A DNA stretch of 64,000 bases from NCBI GenBank assembly GCA_029224185.1, contig CM055191.1, positions 4,376,036 through 4,440,035 of the forward strand, written 5' to 3'. Shown here one piece after another: positions 12,887-25,560 of the stretch (position 1 is the first letter of the stretch; every line of letters begins with the position of its first letter). This DNA is from Karalla daura. Taxonomy: Eukaryota > Chordata > Actinopteri > Chaetodontiformes > Leiognathidae. The notes below the pieces were generated by a model. That model had not been told where the DNA came from, did no database searches, and saw only the letters and a program-made list of their open reading frames with translations. The position numbers and the translations under genes are program-made.

Positions 12887-12945
12887 GTGTATATATATAT
12901 ATATACATGCATATATATATGTATATATATATATGTATGTACTCA
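12887..12945. repeat. TA/TG alternating purine-pyrimidine tract, partly palindromic
   Basis: Alternating TATATA segments with ACATGCATA and ATGTATAT inserts. The tract can fold back on itself and could form cruciform or Z-like structure. Confidence 0.85.
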
Positions 12946-15249
12946 TGCAGTCACACATACGCAGGCACCTATCCCTCCAGGGCGATCCACCACCATCCCC
13001 CACCCTTGAAACCCGATCTGTCGGCATGCAGCGCGGAATTCTCCAATCGCCCTGACTTTTGACCTCTGCCCTTTTTGGCAGTGCACACAAGAGAAGATGA
13101 AGTGCCCAAGCCTCTCTCTTCCCCAACACAAAAAATCCCCTGTTCTACCAGCCCTCCCACACATGAACGGGCACGCACACACACAAACATAGCAGACACA
13201 CACACACTGATTCCCATTCGGGACGCCTTGAGGCCAAACACTCTCTCTGATACCCAAGAGGCACATGATCAAAATGATTCCTGATACGTAGGTAGCAGAA
13301 ATGTGTGTGCGTGTGTGTGAGAGATTTGTGATGAGTGAGACACACTCTAACTTTAAAGGTCCACCACCATTACATCGCTCACATAGCAACTCAGCTGTTA
13401 AAGCTTTAAGTCGGGGGACATCATAACAGCCCGTGCTTGTTATCATTCCCATCATCATCTTCATCGCTACAATCATCCTCATTGTCTTCATCAGCCGAGA
13501 AAGAGACGGACAGAGGCAAACTGTCACAGCCATGTGTTTCTGCAGTTTGCCGTCACACCCCTCACTCCCCGACTGTGTGTTTGTGTGCCGTCATTGTGTG
13601 TTTTTCTGGTCCACTTGTGCGCCTCACCTGCCTCCAAACCTTCATCTGAACGTCCGTTCCAAAATGGACTGTGAGAAAAGTCCAGAAGATCTGGTGAGAG
13701 AGAAGTGCCTCCCGGACCTCATTATGCTCAGGGCGCTGCTTCCTAGATCCCAGATAAGGACTGAGAGGCTGTGATTATTCCCAGTTTCTCTCTGTGGTGT
13801 TAAGTCCTGATTTCAGTTGTGGGTTTTAGCTTCCCGGGTTATGGGATTTCAGGCCAAACACAATAGTGTGAGCAGAGGTTGAAACTTCAATTCTTCTAAC
13901 TTTTCATTGTGTCATCCACACATTATTAGCACAACAGAGTTTCCTGGACTTGGAAACTCCTGGTGCTGTCACACAGCAGTGCTGTGATGCGTCAGGACAC
14001 TTAAAGTTAGACAGAGCCTAGAAACGGCTAGTCCTGCTAAACTGTCTCAGTTTGTGAGAGTAACACAAGTACTGGACACAGCTGCATCAAAAAGGAGTGG
14101 GGCCAGGGATGTTTCAAGGCAGATTAGAGCTTCTTTTAGTTTTATCTCAAAATGTGGATAAATAAAAGCAGAATTACTGCAACTGCATGGACAGAAACAG
14201 CTGGAGGTCAGCAGGCAAATATGGAGAAACAGCTGTGGAGGTGTCCAACTTGTTTTTTGTTTCTTTAAATGAAGTAGCAACAATCAAACACCAACAAACA
14301 ACTGAGAAGTCAGAAGTCAGAATTTCTCATGTCAAAGTGTATTAAAATTCTGTTAAAGGAGACGTCAGAGTCTTGCTTTTTAAGAAAATAAGTTTATTTA
14401 GAGGTTGCAAGAGCATCTTTGAATCTGTATGTAAATATAAAGACCTGAATCTTCACTTCCAGAGTATTGACATGAAATTAGTTCACTTGGACAGGTGCAA
14501 AAGTAACATGAACGGTATTGGTAAACCAAAAACCATTTAGGAAAAGTGGTAACGATATTTTATCTCTTATTTCTGGAATGAAACACAGAGTTGTCTTTGT
14601 GCTTCTTCATGATATACAGTGTGTTGTGCGTGTCTGTGTGAGGGAGAGTTTCCCATACGTCTGACCCTGGATCCTAAAATGCGGCTTTAAAATGCCCGGA
14701 AAAAAACACCTCTCTCTCCCTCTCCATCTGACCGCTGCCATTTGTGCATTGTGTGTGTCCGGCATGACTGCTCTCGTCATTTTCCCCTTTGATTGGCCTT
14801 CACACAATGTAATCAGTGTTGCAGCTGTCTGAAAAGGCCTCTTGTGCAGTATCTGAGCAATGCCGATCACCCCGATGCGTCCACAACTTTGCTTTTAGGC
14901 CCATTCAGGCTCTGTGACAAACGGCAAACTGTCTGGTGAGCATGTGTCAAGCCACTTGATTTACTTCTTTGTTTGACTGCACTGGCCCTTTTCTGAATGT
15001 CGCCTCAGCCTTGTATGGCCTTACTGTAGTGGTAAAAATTGCCATGGCCGTAAGCTTGAAATTCTAATGTACAGACAAAGTCGAAGAATCGACCCACTGT
15101 ACGCTCGAGTCATTTGATGTAATTCCAATGCACAAGAGCTGACTTATTCCTTAATTTTGTGTTTTTTTGAACACAGACGGAACGATTAAGTGAAAAATCA
15201 ATAACTGCACGTATCACAAGCGTTGTGTTTTCTGTCTGGAGATTCCAGT

Positions 15250-15296
15250 GTGTGCATGTGTGTGTGTGTGTGTGTGTGTGCATGTGTGTGTGTGTG
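15250..15296. repeat. (GT)n microsatellite with one CA interruption
   Basis: GT dinucleotides broken once by GCATG. Confidence 0.93.
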
Positions 15297-16369
15297 ACGC
15301 TGTTGTGACATGTGGTTCGAGTCATATTGTTAGTGAGTGATGTGCTTTTAACTAGGTATAACTCAGAGCGCTAGACCCCTAAACTGTAGCCAATCCATTA
15401 AGGCAAAGCTCCCTTGATCCCTTTCCTTAAATCCTCCACCATGGCTGATTAAATGTAGCTGATTTTCACGCCCGGCCTGTGGAGGCTGCGGCCTGAAAGG
15501 CTCCTCACAGAGCGGCCACAGCGTGCTGTCACTCCAGCAGCCGGAGGAGGGACCGGGAAGACACCCAGCAGGCTGCTCACAGAGGAACAGTGGGAAGTTA
15601 TGTGTTTTAAGCTCCTCTGATGATCCCGTCCACATCAGTGCACCCTCATATCTGAATGAAAAGGGTCGACACGCTGTACTGACTCCCACAGCGTCACATA
15701 TCAAAGGTGAGGCGGCTCGACCGACATATCGACAGTGACACAACTCGCATCTTCCACTTTAAACGTCTCTTTTCTGAATGTTGGGATGTGCTCACAGTCT
15801 GGTGGGATTCATGCATCCAAACTCCCTTTCCCTGGTTCTATTCAGGAGAAGACTAGTCGCTTTAGTTTCCAGTGTAGATTAAATAATGATGATGATTGTG
15901 AATTCATATTCATTCTGTCACATTTTCTCTTCTATTTGGTGTGATTACACTAAATCGTTTTTGGGGCATGTAAAAACATTTTTCAGAAGTTTAAACCTGT
16001 TTTCATCTTGAGATCTGATGTTGTTATGTATTCCACCAACTTTTACAGCACTCCCCCATGTTTCCTTCACTTTTTTAACAGCTCCCCGATTTTTGGTTTC
16101 ACAAGCCGTTTCAATGGAAAATAACCCAATTACAGCCAAATCCAGTAAATTCCTTCCCCCAGATCAGTCCAAACAAAGCATTACTTATGCATCACTTGAC
16201 TTCCAATACGTGACCCTTCAGACAACAAACCACCCCAACCCCCCCTCCTCCCTCCTCCCCCTTTCTCCAGAAGGGTGTTAAGACCTGTCCCTACTCTCCC
16301 AAGGGAATGCTGGGAAAGGAAGGCCTGCACATCTGTGCAAAGCCTCAGGGAGACGGACAGAGACAGACA

Positions 16370-16590
16370 TGGAGAGTCATGAAGAGAGAGGGAGCAAGAC
16401 AGAGCGAGAGAGAGAGACATTCCTCAGAGAAGGAAAGAAAGACGGAAGGAAAGAAAGAAAGAAAGGAAGCAAAGACGGAGGAAAAGGCAGGTGGGAAACA
16501 GAGGGGGGCAGGAAATTAAAGAACAGAGAAAGGACGAAGCGCGAGCTGTCGTCGCCCTCCTCAGAGAGAGAGTGGAAGACGATGGACAGA
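16370..16590. repeat. Purine-rich (GA/GAAA) low-complexity stretch
   Basis: Strongly purine-biased plus strand with GAGA and GAAAG runs. The overlapping frames are Lys/Arg/Glu-rich and artificial. Confidence 0.7.
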
Positions 16591-16859
16591 GAATGAAAGA
16601 GTCATTTAGAGACAGACAGATTTTGTGAATGAGAGATGGATCTTGTCTCCTTATGAAGCCATCCATCACTCGCTGAATGGCCCGGCGGGCGGAGGGAGGG
16701 AGGGCAGCAGCAGCAGCAGGCGCCCCGGGCGCCTCCTTCAAAAGGCCCGGAGCAGAGGAGGGAGGAGAGGAGGAGGCTGCAGAGTGCTGCTGGAGCTGTG
16801 ATCTTTACCTCCCTCCCTCCTGTGAAGTCAGCAGGGAAAGTGATTAGTGCCTGCCTCTC

Positions 16860-16889
16860 TCCTCCTCCTCCTCCTCCTCCTCCTCCTCT
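16860..16889. repeat. (CCT)n microsatellite
   Basis: Ten CCT triplets in a row. Confidence 0.95.
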
Positions 16890-17639
16890 TTCCCTCCATT
16901 TTCTCCTCTGATGCAGCTTGTAACAGTTTCGGGCCTCTCGCTGAGGCCTGCTGCTAATTTCTTCATCTCACTAGTGCCGACACACCTGCAGCTCACTGCG
17001 TTTTTTTCCTCTTAAAGTTTGTTTCGACTCTCTGCCTTGTGTTAGAAGCAAGGCACACATTATCAGGCCGTACCAGTGCAAAGATGTATCCAGCAAAATG
17101 CAACAAAATGTAGTCTAATATCATCCAATATGTGCAGTATGTTGACAGATCAAAGAAGGAAACAATAGAAGTAGATGCATATATGTGCATGCCCTCGCAG
17201 GTTTTCCCACTATTTGGAAATGTTATAATGTGGCGGGCAAAAAAATGTTCTCTTCTCTGTGGAGTGATAATAATAGTGAATTGGAGAGCATCTAAGATAA
17301 AAATCTAAGAGAATAATGCATTGGCAAAATGATCAAATTAAAAGTTGAAGCTCACCATTCAGTCCCAGACAATAACACAATAAATAAATACTCCATGATT
17401 TATTTATTTAAAACTCCAAATCTTCCTATTTCTCTTTGATGTATTCTCCTTTTTGACAGCTCTCTCTGCTCTGTCTGCAGATACCAGCGTCGATACAGAA
17501 ATGAGACGTAAACACACTTTTCTCTGTGTGTGTGAATGACAAGTGTGAGATGCTGTTGACCCCTGTCTGTCCCCACTCGTTCTGTTCAGGTCCCTTAACG
17601 TTAAGGTCACAACCTAGCAGTTTTATTGGCCCCCTAAAG

Positions 17640-18410
17640 TCATCAGTGCATTGGGATTGGATGAAAGCCCTCTAATGGAGTCAGTAATTGGTCCAGTTTA
17701 TCAGTTTATTAGCTGCCCTGGCTGTGGGAACAGCTTTGACGTATAAAGTAAAGTATACATCATTAGCAACAACCTGTCCCCTGTAGTCAAAGCTGAATTG
17801 TTTGTAGGAAAACAAAAACAGGGGGACATTTCCAGGGCTTTTTGTTTGCAGACAGAGCGAGAAAACCTGAGACTTTCTGATACTGCTTCTTGCTACTGTT
17901 TAAACAAATCTGATAGCAATGCTTGGATTTATGAATTTGTGTCAGTTGTTAATTAATTTGTTGTCTGAGAGACACGATGGCAAATGAAATCACCAACTCC
18001 AACTGTCCTATTTGTCGTCTGGCGCTCAGAGGAGTGACAGGCCGTCAAAGGCTCCGTCCACGACCTCCAGTAAAGAGGAAAGCGTTTGGTCTTTGGTCTT
18101 TGCTCTTTTCTCTCCCGTTCCCCATTATCTGCCTGACCCGTCCCCCTTAAAACACTCGGGACGAGTGAAAGGTCCCGACTCTCCACTGAGCTGTAGCATA
18201 GATGTCAACCTCTGCTGCTCCGGCTGAACGCCCATCTCACCCCCCCACAAGACCCCGACCCCCCCACCTCCTTCCACCTCCTCTCACCTCCTCCCACCTC
18301 CTCCCACCCTGCAACAAAGAGGAAGCAGTGGAAACAGTAGCAATGGAAAGTGATGAGACAGAAACACATGTCATGTGTATAAAATATGAGCTGGATAGAT
18401 GTGCTTTAGA

Positions 18411-18411
<1 letters not shown>
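17640..18411. other. Non-coding stretch without recognised features
   Basis: No domain-bearing frame. A short TAATTGG/AATTAATTTG-containing part could be regulatory, but the support is slight. Confidence 0.35.

Positions 18412-18448
<37 letters not shown>
18412..18448. repeat. (CA)n microsatellite
   Basis: Uninterrupted CA run. Confidence 0.97.
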
Positions 18449-18450
<2 letters not shown>

Positions 18451-18881
18451 TCACTCATAGCAACAGTACACACTCTGGGGGCAGAGGTTAGACATGACCA
18501 ATCACTGTTCTTTCTTCTTTCTTACTTGACTCTTTCCAGGCATCTCAGTGTAATTCAAATAGAAATATTTTCTTTTTGCTTCTGTTTTCTATTTATTTTT
18601 AGTGAATGTTACACATTTTTTATTGTCCTCATTCCTCTTCTGTTGTCTTTACTGCAGCAATAATGCAAATATCCTCACTGTGATGCAAATACAGGTTTAT
18701 CTCATCTAATCCGACCTCATCTCATCTTATCTTTCCAGTTTAAAGCACTTCATACTTTACATACTCCAGGCTACTTTGACACAGGCTTCAGGAGACCATT
18801 GGAACTTGGTTCTGGATGAGCTGTCAACAAAGAAGAGGGAAACAACTGTATAACAGACCCCCCACCCCCCCTTCCACCTCC

Positions 18882-18906
18882 ACACACACACACACACACA
18901 CACACA
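18882..18906. repeat. (CA)n microsatellite
   Basis: Short CA run next to a C-rich stretch. Confidence 0.93.
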
Positions 18907-19229
18907 TACCCACCGACTCTTTTCTCCCACTGACCACTGCTCAGAATTGCCCCCTCACCCCACTGACCCCCTCTCCATTGGGCCCTTTCACTCTGTGACA
19001 ATGGCTGCCGGGGGCCGTGTTATTTGAGGCACTAAAGAGCTGTCCCACCCGCCCGCCCCCAGGACAATGCCCCCCCTCCCACTGAGAGCTTTCTTCCCCT
19101 CACCTCCCTAATGACAGGTTTCATCCTCTCTGCCCCGACCCCCAGGAGGGGCTGCGGCTCCCGGCTCGGCCCACCGCCTTTCTGCCCGCTGACCTGCTCC
19201 GCCAACAGACCCACCTCCCGCTCACTAAT

Positions 19230-19230
<1 letters not shown>

Positions 19231-19268
<38 letters not shown>
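19231..19268. repeat. (CA)n microsatellite
   Basis: Uninterrupted CA run. Confidence 0.97.
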
Positions 19269-19269
<1 letters not shown>

Positions 19270-20519
19270 CATGCAGACACTTTCACTCTCTTATAGCAAC
19301 TGTGTGCACACCAGGGGCAGAGGTGAAAGGTAACTAAGTGCTGTAAGTACAATATTATTGGAGCCGCGTTTTATGTCTTCTTCTTCACTGCTTTTCCAGG
19401 AGGAAATGTGACACTTTTTTTCTCCAACACCCACAGCAGCTGCTCAATTTATCCATGTCAATATGAAAAATAAAATCACAAAGATTCATTTTACTCCTTC
19501 TTTCGGGGATGTAAGTTAGCAAAACCCCTCAAGATTAAAACAATAATAATATATAAATAATAGATAGATAATAAAAATAGAATAGAATAGAATAGAAGCC
19601 TGAAGCCTGATGTCAAAGTATGCCATGATGCGGAACCTCAAACTGGCACTATTGCTGCAGCATCAATGTATGAATGTGTGTGAGTAGTTAGCAATCCTGG
19701 TTTTGTAGTGTGTGTGGGCCTCTGCCTCCGATCCAGGTAGCGCATGTGAAAAATACATGTGCAACAGCAAAGATTAAGCTAAACTGCAAAATGCTACACA
19801 CATGTTGTTGCATTAAGTCATATATGACACTACAACATACACAGTGGCTACAGTGCAATCACCCCTCTGAATGTTATCATTACTATTAATGTCATTTCAC
19901 TTGATTCTGTTTGAGTATGAGAGCCTGCAGCATCTCTTACACAGTCTAAGTTCTCAGCTCTGTCCTGGGCCTGGACCCTTAATGATATAATTAATAAAGA
20001 GATATTAATTATAAAAGATTTAGAGGCAGTGAATGAGGCACAGTCTCTTACAGTGCTTGGACCTAAAAGAAAAATATTACTTCAGGTGTTACAACCCAAA
20101 TCATGATATCTGTTGCAGACAGTGAACAGGGAAATACTGCAAACAACACAATTAGATGTGGCTACAGCTGTTAAGTTATCACTGTCTTGTACTTTACATG
20201 ACCATGCAAAGGAAAGGAATTTGAGCAGGGAAGTCTTAATCAGACAGTTTGGGTAAATCATTAGACTTTGGGGCATTAATGTACTCTCCCAAGTAAGTTT
20301 AACCAGCATGGTCATTTATTTACAACCTGCACTTTGTCTGAGCACTAAAGTTGCTACACAGAGTGCATCAATCAGATCATGCTATCATAACCAGGTGACA
20401 GGTGAACATTCACATAAGCAGCCTGTTCACCTCTTTTAACATCCCCCCCTTACACTCAGCTTTGGGGTGTTGACAGATGAAAACCACCTCTTTCCTTTTT
20501 ACCTGTTCTGGAAATGATT

Positions 20520-21070
20520 TGACGCCCAAAGGGTCACGAGAAGCACTCAACACATTAACAAACTTTTAGGCTCGCGTGAAGAAAAAAAAAAACACACGCG
20601 AATCCAGTGGAAGCCGGTCCCGTGCCGACTGTGTTGTTTTGTGGGACAGCGTTTAAAAGGAACCTCGAAGTCATCACTTCCAAGTTGTCACTCACAGGTT
20701 AAAATGAGGCCACTGGTCGTTCATTATCGGAGCCCGGAGCAGAGCAACACCTCTCCTCACAGAGGGAAATCAATCCCTCCGCTCTTATGTAACGTCTGTC
20801 TTTGTGGTGATGATGCATCACTGTCGAGCAGTCCGGCGGGTATCGGCCAGCTAAGCAATTAAGTGCACGGAGGCTAAATTACCTTGAGACTTTGTGCCGT
20901 TGATTAATGACTGAGTGAGTGAGGAGGAGAAAGTCGGCCATTTGATGTCAGTTGTTTTCGAGATAGAGACGTGAGAGCGAAACATTTTCCCTAAATCGGC
21001 ACCATAATTAAATCCCGAGGAGTCGTTTCCTTTGAGCTGGGTGGTCCGAGGGAGACACACGGCAGGCAAA
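20520..21070. promoter_or_regulatory. Candidate conserved non-coding block
   Basis: Repeat-free text with AGCAATTAAGTGC, GATTAATGACTGAG, TGATGATGCATCA (near-palindromic) and CCATAATTAAATCC. It sits between AT-rich flanks. Short frames inside have no domains. Proposed enhancer-like element on motif content only. Confidence 0.33.
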
Positions 21071-21984
21071 GCTTATACTGTACATGTACAAATACATGTG
21101 CTTTGCATATATTGTAACCACACATTATGGGACCATACTGAAAAAACGTGTGAGAGACTATAAATTAATTCTATAAAAATTGTATATTCATAATTATGAA
21201 TACACCTGCTTAATATAAACCTGAATGAATACATGATTTACTTGTTACTTACATATCCAACTGTAGGTTTGCAATATCAGGAAGGAGATAATTAACAATG
21301 ATCTCCTGAGTCTACTTCCTGTCATTTTCTGTCAGAGAAATCAAATTCACCCTTTCCTCCGACGTTGCAAAGCCTGAAACTTACATTTTAGAGTAAACTT
21401 TTGTCTCATCTTTGCAAAATAATACAAAAATTTCAGGTCGAACATTTGGTGGAGAATGAAATTCTTTAGTAACAGGTAAAGGTTTTTCTTCAACAAAATG
21501 TTGCCGTTTTGACTTTTGGTTTGACCAATAAGAAAGTTCCTTAACTATTACTATGAATGATGTTCATTTTAAAAGCTCTTAAACCAAGACACCTGTTCCT
21601 CAACGAAGTGCATTACAGGCACCGGAGCCCACATGAACCCGAGTCTTTGAGTCTCTTTGTGAAATGGTCGGAGGCGAGTGTGAGTGGCGGGGGGAGTGAC
21701 GGTGCTGGCGGGCGCTGAGGCGCAGAGAGGGCGAGAACAGCGGCCGGCGTGACACGAGGGCGACAGGGTGTGACAGGATGAGCCATCAGACTGCAGGGCG
21801 CACACACTGCAATCTTTCCCTTTCTCAGGGAAAGACACACACACCCACACACCTACGTCCTCTCACACCGGCAGCACCTCCACTGCCAATACAGGTGATG
21901 ACTTTTTAATAGTTCGATTCTGCCATTGGATGGTCTTCCTTTATTCTAGTTGGGAATAATGGAGTTATAGATGTTGTCAAAATG

Positions 21985-22120
21985 GTTTTGGTCTGTGAGA
22001 GTATCTCGAGAGTGAGTGGTCAAAAAGGTTAAACAGTCAAGGGGATCAGTCGCAACCTTTCAACCTGTGGTTAACGTCACAATGAATCTTTGCAGAACGT
22101 GTCAGCTCTATTGGCCTGAT
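21985..22120 (+). mobile_element. Unidentified interspersed repeat, copy 1 of 2
   Basis: Shares a long diverged match with 24,276-24,422 in the same orientation, anchored by GTGAGTGGTCAAAAAGGTT here and GTAAGTGGTCAAAAAGGTT there. The match continues through CAGTCAAG, CACAATG and GTGTCAG to TTGG. No coding capacity. Class unknown. Confidence 0.6.
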
Positions 22121-22833
22121 GGTGGTCCAGGTCTGTCTGATGTTAATGTGTGGGACAAATGACAAGACATTTTAACTGGAACCAAACACCCGCTTGAAGC
22201 GTCAGCCATTAGCTGCATCCAAGGCTGTTATCTGTCACTGCAGAAAATGAGACTTTCAGACTTTTTTCTGCTGCTTTTATTCCATACATTCTGAGACCAG
22301 CTGAACTACCAGGCACCTCACACACAATACAGAGGTTATTTTATTAAAGCAGGTTGTTTAAAGGACATAGTAACACTCCAAGCACACGCCTGCTTGTAAA
22401 CACCTGTCCTGCTTCTCCTACTGTACCTGCTCCATCGCCTGAACCTGCTGCACAGATGCATTTCTGCCTAGAAACATGTGGTCGGTCAGTTCTCTTTTTC
22501 CGCAGACACACGTGATGTGTCCGCGTTTTGAAAACAAACAGGCTGACACGGAGGAGCAGGCACCCGAATGACTCCGGCCCGGACATCGGAAACTTTCCTC
22601 AGGGAGTCACAAAGTTCACTGAACCATCCTCAGCTGCATTTGACAATCTTGTCACTGAGCCCGAGGTCACGCCGTTCTTCACGCTGACATTTGCGTGTGG
22701 AGACAAATTCCATTTTACCGTTTTTTAGGAACCAAAACCAGTGAGTCACAGAACACTTTTCACAGAATTATTTACTAAATAAACCTCACATTTTTAAAAC
22801 ATCTTAAGATATATTCACCTGAATCTGATTCAC

Positions 22834-22975
22834 AGATCAGTACACATGTACAGGTTTATGTAAACATTTCAAAATTGAGATACATGTTTTTATACATTTC
22901 CATACTGACTTACACTTACAGATCTGTGTATGCATTCACAGATCTGTCCACAAACAGATTGAGATTTGATGCATT
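22834..22975. repeat. Cluster of ACAGATC(TG) motifs in AT-rich text
   Basis: CACAGATCAG, CAGATCTGTG, CACAGATCTGTC and AACAGATTG occur within about 140 bp in both orientations. They could be decayed sub-repeats of a transposon end. Confidence 0.4.
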
Positions 22976-23401
22976 TAAATAAATAATTAAGTAAACAATT
23001 TTACCTCCATACGAGGGTCATTCTATATTTCCAGGCACACAAATAAAAACATGCAAGTTTAGGTCAAATGGAGTGAGACTGGAGGCCTGTCCGGTGTGTA
23101 TTCATATATAGATAGACTTCATCAGGCCCCACAACACCATCATGAGTTAAGAGTGGGGTGACGGATGTTATATAAAGAAAAGAATACAGAGCTCAGTTAA
23201 TGCACCCGAGCAGAGACAATGATCAACATGACCATTAGGCAACTTTAATCTGTGCGTTTCACCCATCTGCGTCTGCTGACATGGAGACGTGTGAACACGG
23301 GCAGCCGTTCGCTGCCACCACTTCACTGATACTTGTTGGTCGTACGCTGCAGCTCCATGGCACAGCTGTAGTACCCACAGCTTCACCCAAGTCTGCTAGA
23401 G

Positions 23402-23421
23402 CTACACACACACACACACAC
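23402..23421. repeat. (CA)n microsatellite
   Basis: Short CA run followed by a second imperfect CA stretch to about 23,440. Confidence 0.85.
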
Positions 23422-23636
23422 ATAGGCGCACACACACGCACGCCTCACTGCTTGTCCAGAGCTCCTCCCTGGGGGGTCACAGTGGCAAAGAGGGAGGGAT
23501 TTCACGCTTGACCTTCCCCTCACAGCTTTGTGAGCCCCTTCACTCCCGCCTTGATTCTCTTGACCTACTTGGTCATCCCGGAGCAAGCCACTTATAATAC
23601 CTACATCTCTTCCAGGAGCACACTCTCTCTCTCCTG

Positions 23637-23638
<2 letters not shown>

Positions 23639-23667
<29 letters not shown>
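23639..23667. repeat. (TC)n microsatellite
   Basis: Pyrimidine dinucleotide run. Confidence 0.93.
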
Positions 23668-23673
<6 letters not shown>

Positions 23674-24186
23674 ATCTTTTTCTCTTGTACACACTCAAAC
23701 ACACATCTGTCTCACACATCTGTTGGAGGGCTTCTCCCTCCACATGACTCTTTTTAGCAGTGGCCTCCGACTGTGACTGATGCAAAAGTTTAGAGATGAA
23801 GGTTTAATCCCTTTGTGCCAAATATTGTTTTTGACCGCTCACTGAATTGTGGGAAATGCGTCGCCCCGGCTCTGCGATCCTTTTGTTTGTTTTTTAATCC
23901 AGATCTCATGGGATCTCTCGCGTGTTTTCACATGTGTGGAGGGCTACGACGTTCACATCAACTTAAATTGAGATGACTTCCTCTGGAAACATGTGCAGTC
24001 CCAACCCTGCAGACTCAACGCTGTGTTTTGTCCTCTCATATAGGTTAGGGTTGTTTATCTGCAGTGGATGCCTTGATAATTAGCTCATATATTGTTTTAA
24101 AAACTGGATTAATCCTGCGGCAACCTGGTTAAAATCTCAGTCCAAGTCCTCTGACCATTTTGCTCCGATCTCTCTCTCTATTCACA

Positions 24187-24216
24187 GCTGGCTCATCTTG
24201 TATTAGATGAGCCAGC
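24187..24216. other. Perfect 12-bp inverted repeat with 6-bp loop
   Basis: Arms GCTGGCTCATCT (24,187-24,198) and AGATGAGCCAGC (24,205-24,216) are exact reverse complements around TGTATT. A run of TATAT units follows directly. It could be a transposon terminus, a hairpin RNA or a symmetric protein-binding site. Confidence 0.85.
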
Positions 24217-24275
24217 ATATTATATTATATTATATTTGGAAATATAAAGCTGTCACAGATCAGTTTATAGAAAAA

Positions 24276-24422
24276 AGTCTTGGTCTAGTGAAGATACCGG
24301 AGAGTAAGTGGTCAAAAAGGTTGAATAGTCAAGAAGAGAAGAAGTCAAGTCACAAGCTGGCAACTCGTGTATTCATATATTCACAATGCAGATTTACAGG
24401 AAGTGTCAGGTCTGTTGGTGGG
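24276..24422 (+). mobile_element. Unidentified interspersed repeat, copy 2 of 2
   Basis: Diverged partner of the 21,985-22,120 segment, same orientation. It lies about 60 bp right of the perfect hairpin, which is not present next to the other copy. Confidence 0.6.
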
Positions 24423-24856
24423 TACATTACATTTTGTTGTTACCAAATATCTGCAGACATCAGGAATGAGCTGCGCATAATATCAAAACAGCCCTCAAAA
24501 TGATTACAAATGACATCAATCATCACACAGTGTCACAGTCCATTCACAATTTGCTTTTTGCCACTATCCTTCCACAATTGTCTCATGGTTTGGGGATTCC
24601 CCCTTCCTCTCCTTCTCTGCTTCACATTTTTTCTCCCTCCCTCCCCCTCGTCTGCAGCTCCAGATGAGGCGTACGGTGCCGAGCTTCGCCGGCACTCACC
24701 AGCATCCACACCCACATGTTCCCTCGCTCCGGCGAGCAGCACTTTAGGCCTCCTGTCTCACAGTGCAGCCCCGCCGGTAGTTGGGAACCATTTTCTACTC
24801 AGATGAGCGCAAACAAAGACATGCATGTGCAGGAGCGAGGAGAGACGGGAGACAGG

Positions 24857-24890
24857 AGGGAGGAGGAGGAGGAGGAGGAGGAAGAGGAGA
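24857..24890. repeat. (GGA)n microsatellite
   Basis: GGA triplet run with one GAA interruption, in a generally purine-rich stretch to about 24,990. Confidence 0.9.
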
Positions 24891-25439
24891 CCGTTGGTAT
24901 GTTTGGTAAACAGCGAGAAAGCCGCAGGGAGCAGCCACTCGGGAGGAGAGGAAGAGGGAGAGGGGAAGTGGAGGAGAGGCAACGCTAGAAAGGGGGACGG
25001 GAGAGGACACTGGGGTATATGGCTGAGTCGGAAGCCGGTAAAGAGCGGAGTAGAGGAAATTGCAGGGGCTTCCATGTCACAATCCACACACGGCGTGATC
25101 ACAAAGGAAGGGGACAACACACCTGGCGCTAAACAAACACACATGTATACACAGACACACAGCTGGAGCTGTACGTAATACTCCGTGTGGCACACTCCGC
25201 GGGCTGCACATAGAAACGGTCAAACAGGAGAGAGATGCAGCAGGAGGCGTCATGAAGGCCTCGCTGCTGCCACTGCAAACACATCCACAGAGTGTGCACA
25301 TCACTTAATGACACTCTGCAAGCTCTTCAGTCACCCCGAGCCTCGCCCCATTCTGAGGACATGCAAAGATGACAAAGTCTTCATATCAAAGCCCACACAC
25401 TCCCCCGTTGACCCAGCTCTTCCCCCTGACCCTGTTGTT

Positions 25440-25560
25440 TTATTTCAGGCCTAATAACTCTCCTAATTAAAGCCCCTTCCTATTATTTTTTTTCTCCTCT
25501 CCACCCCTATAAAAGGCCCGGGTTTCAAAGCGCTAATAAAATAAACTGGAGGAGGCCCGT
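25440..25560 (+). promoter_or_regulatory. AT/homeodomain-rich block with a canonical TATA box
   Basis: Contains CCTAATAACTCTCCTAATTA and then TATAAAAGG at 25,508-25,516 within a CCC-TATA-GGCCCGGG context. No coding exon is recognisable downstream, so any transcript would be non-coding or unknown. It may equally be an enhancer with a chance TATA match. Confidence 0.3.

Noticed and set aside
12943..13533. 196-codon minus-strand frame in the gene desert
   Set aside because: Met/Cys/Val-rich from CA/GT-rich DNA, no domain or splice support; most likely chance.
15300..15330. GGTTCGAGTC text resembling a tRNA T-arm
   Set aside because: No matching acceptor, D or anticodon arms around it.
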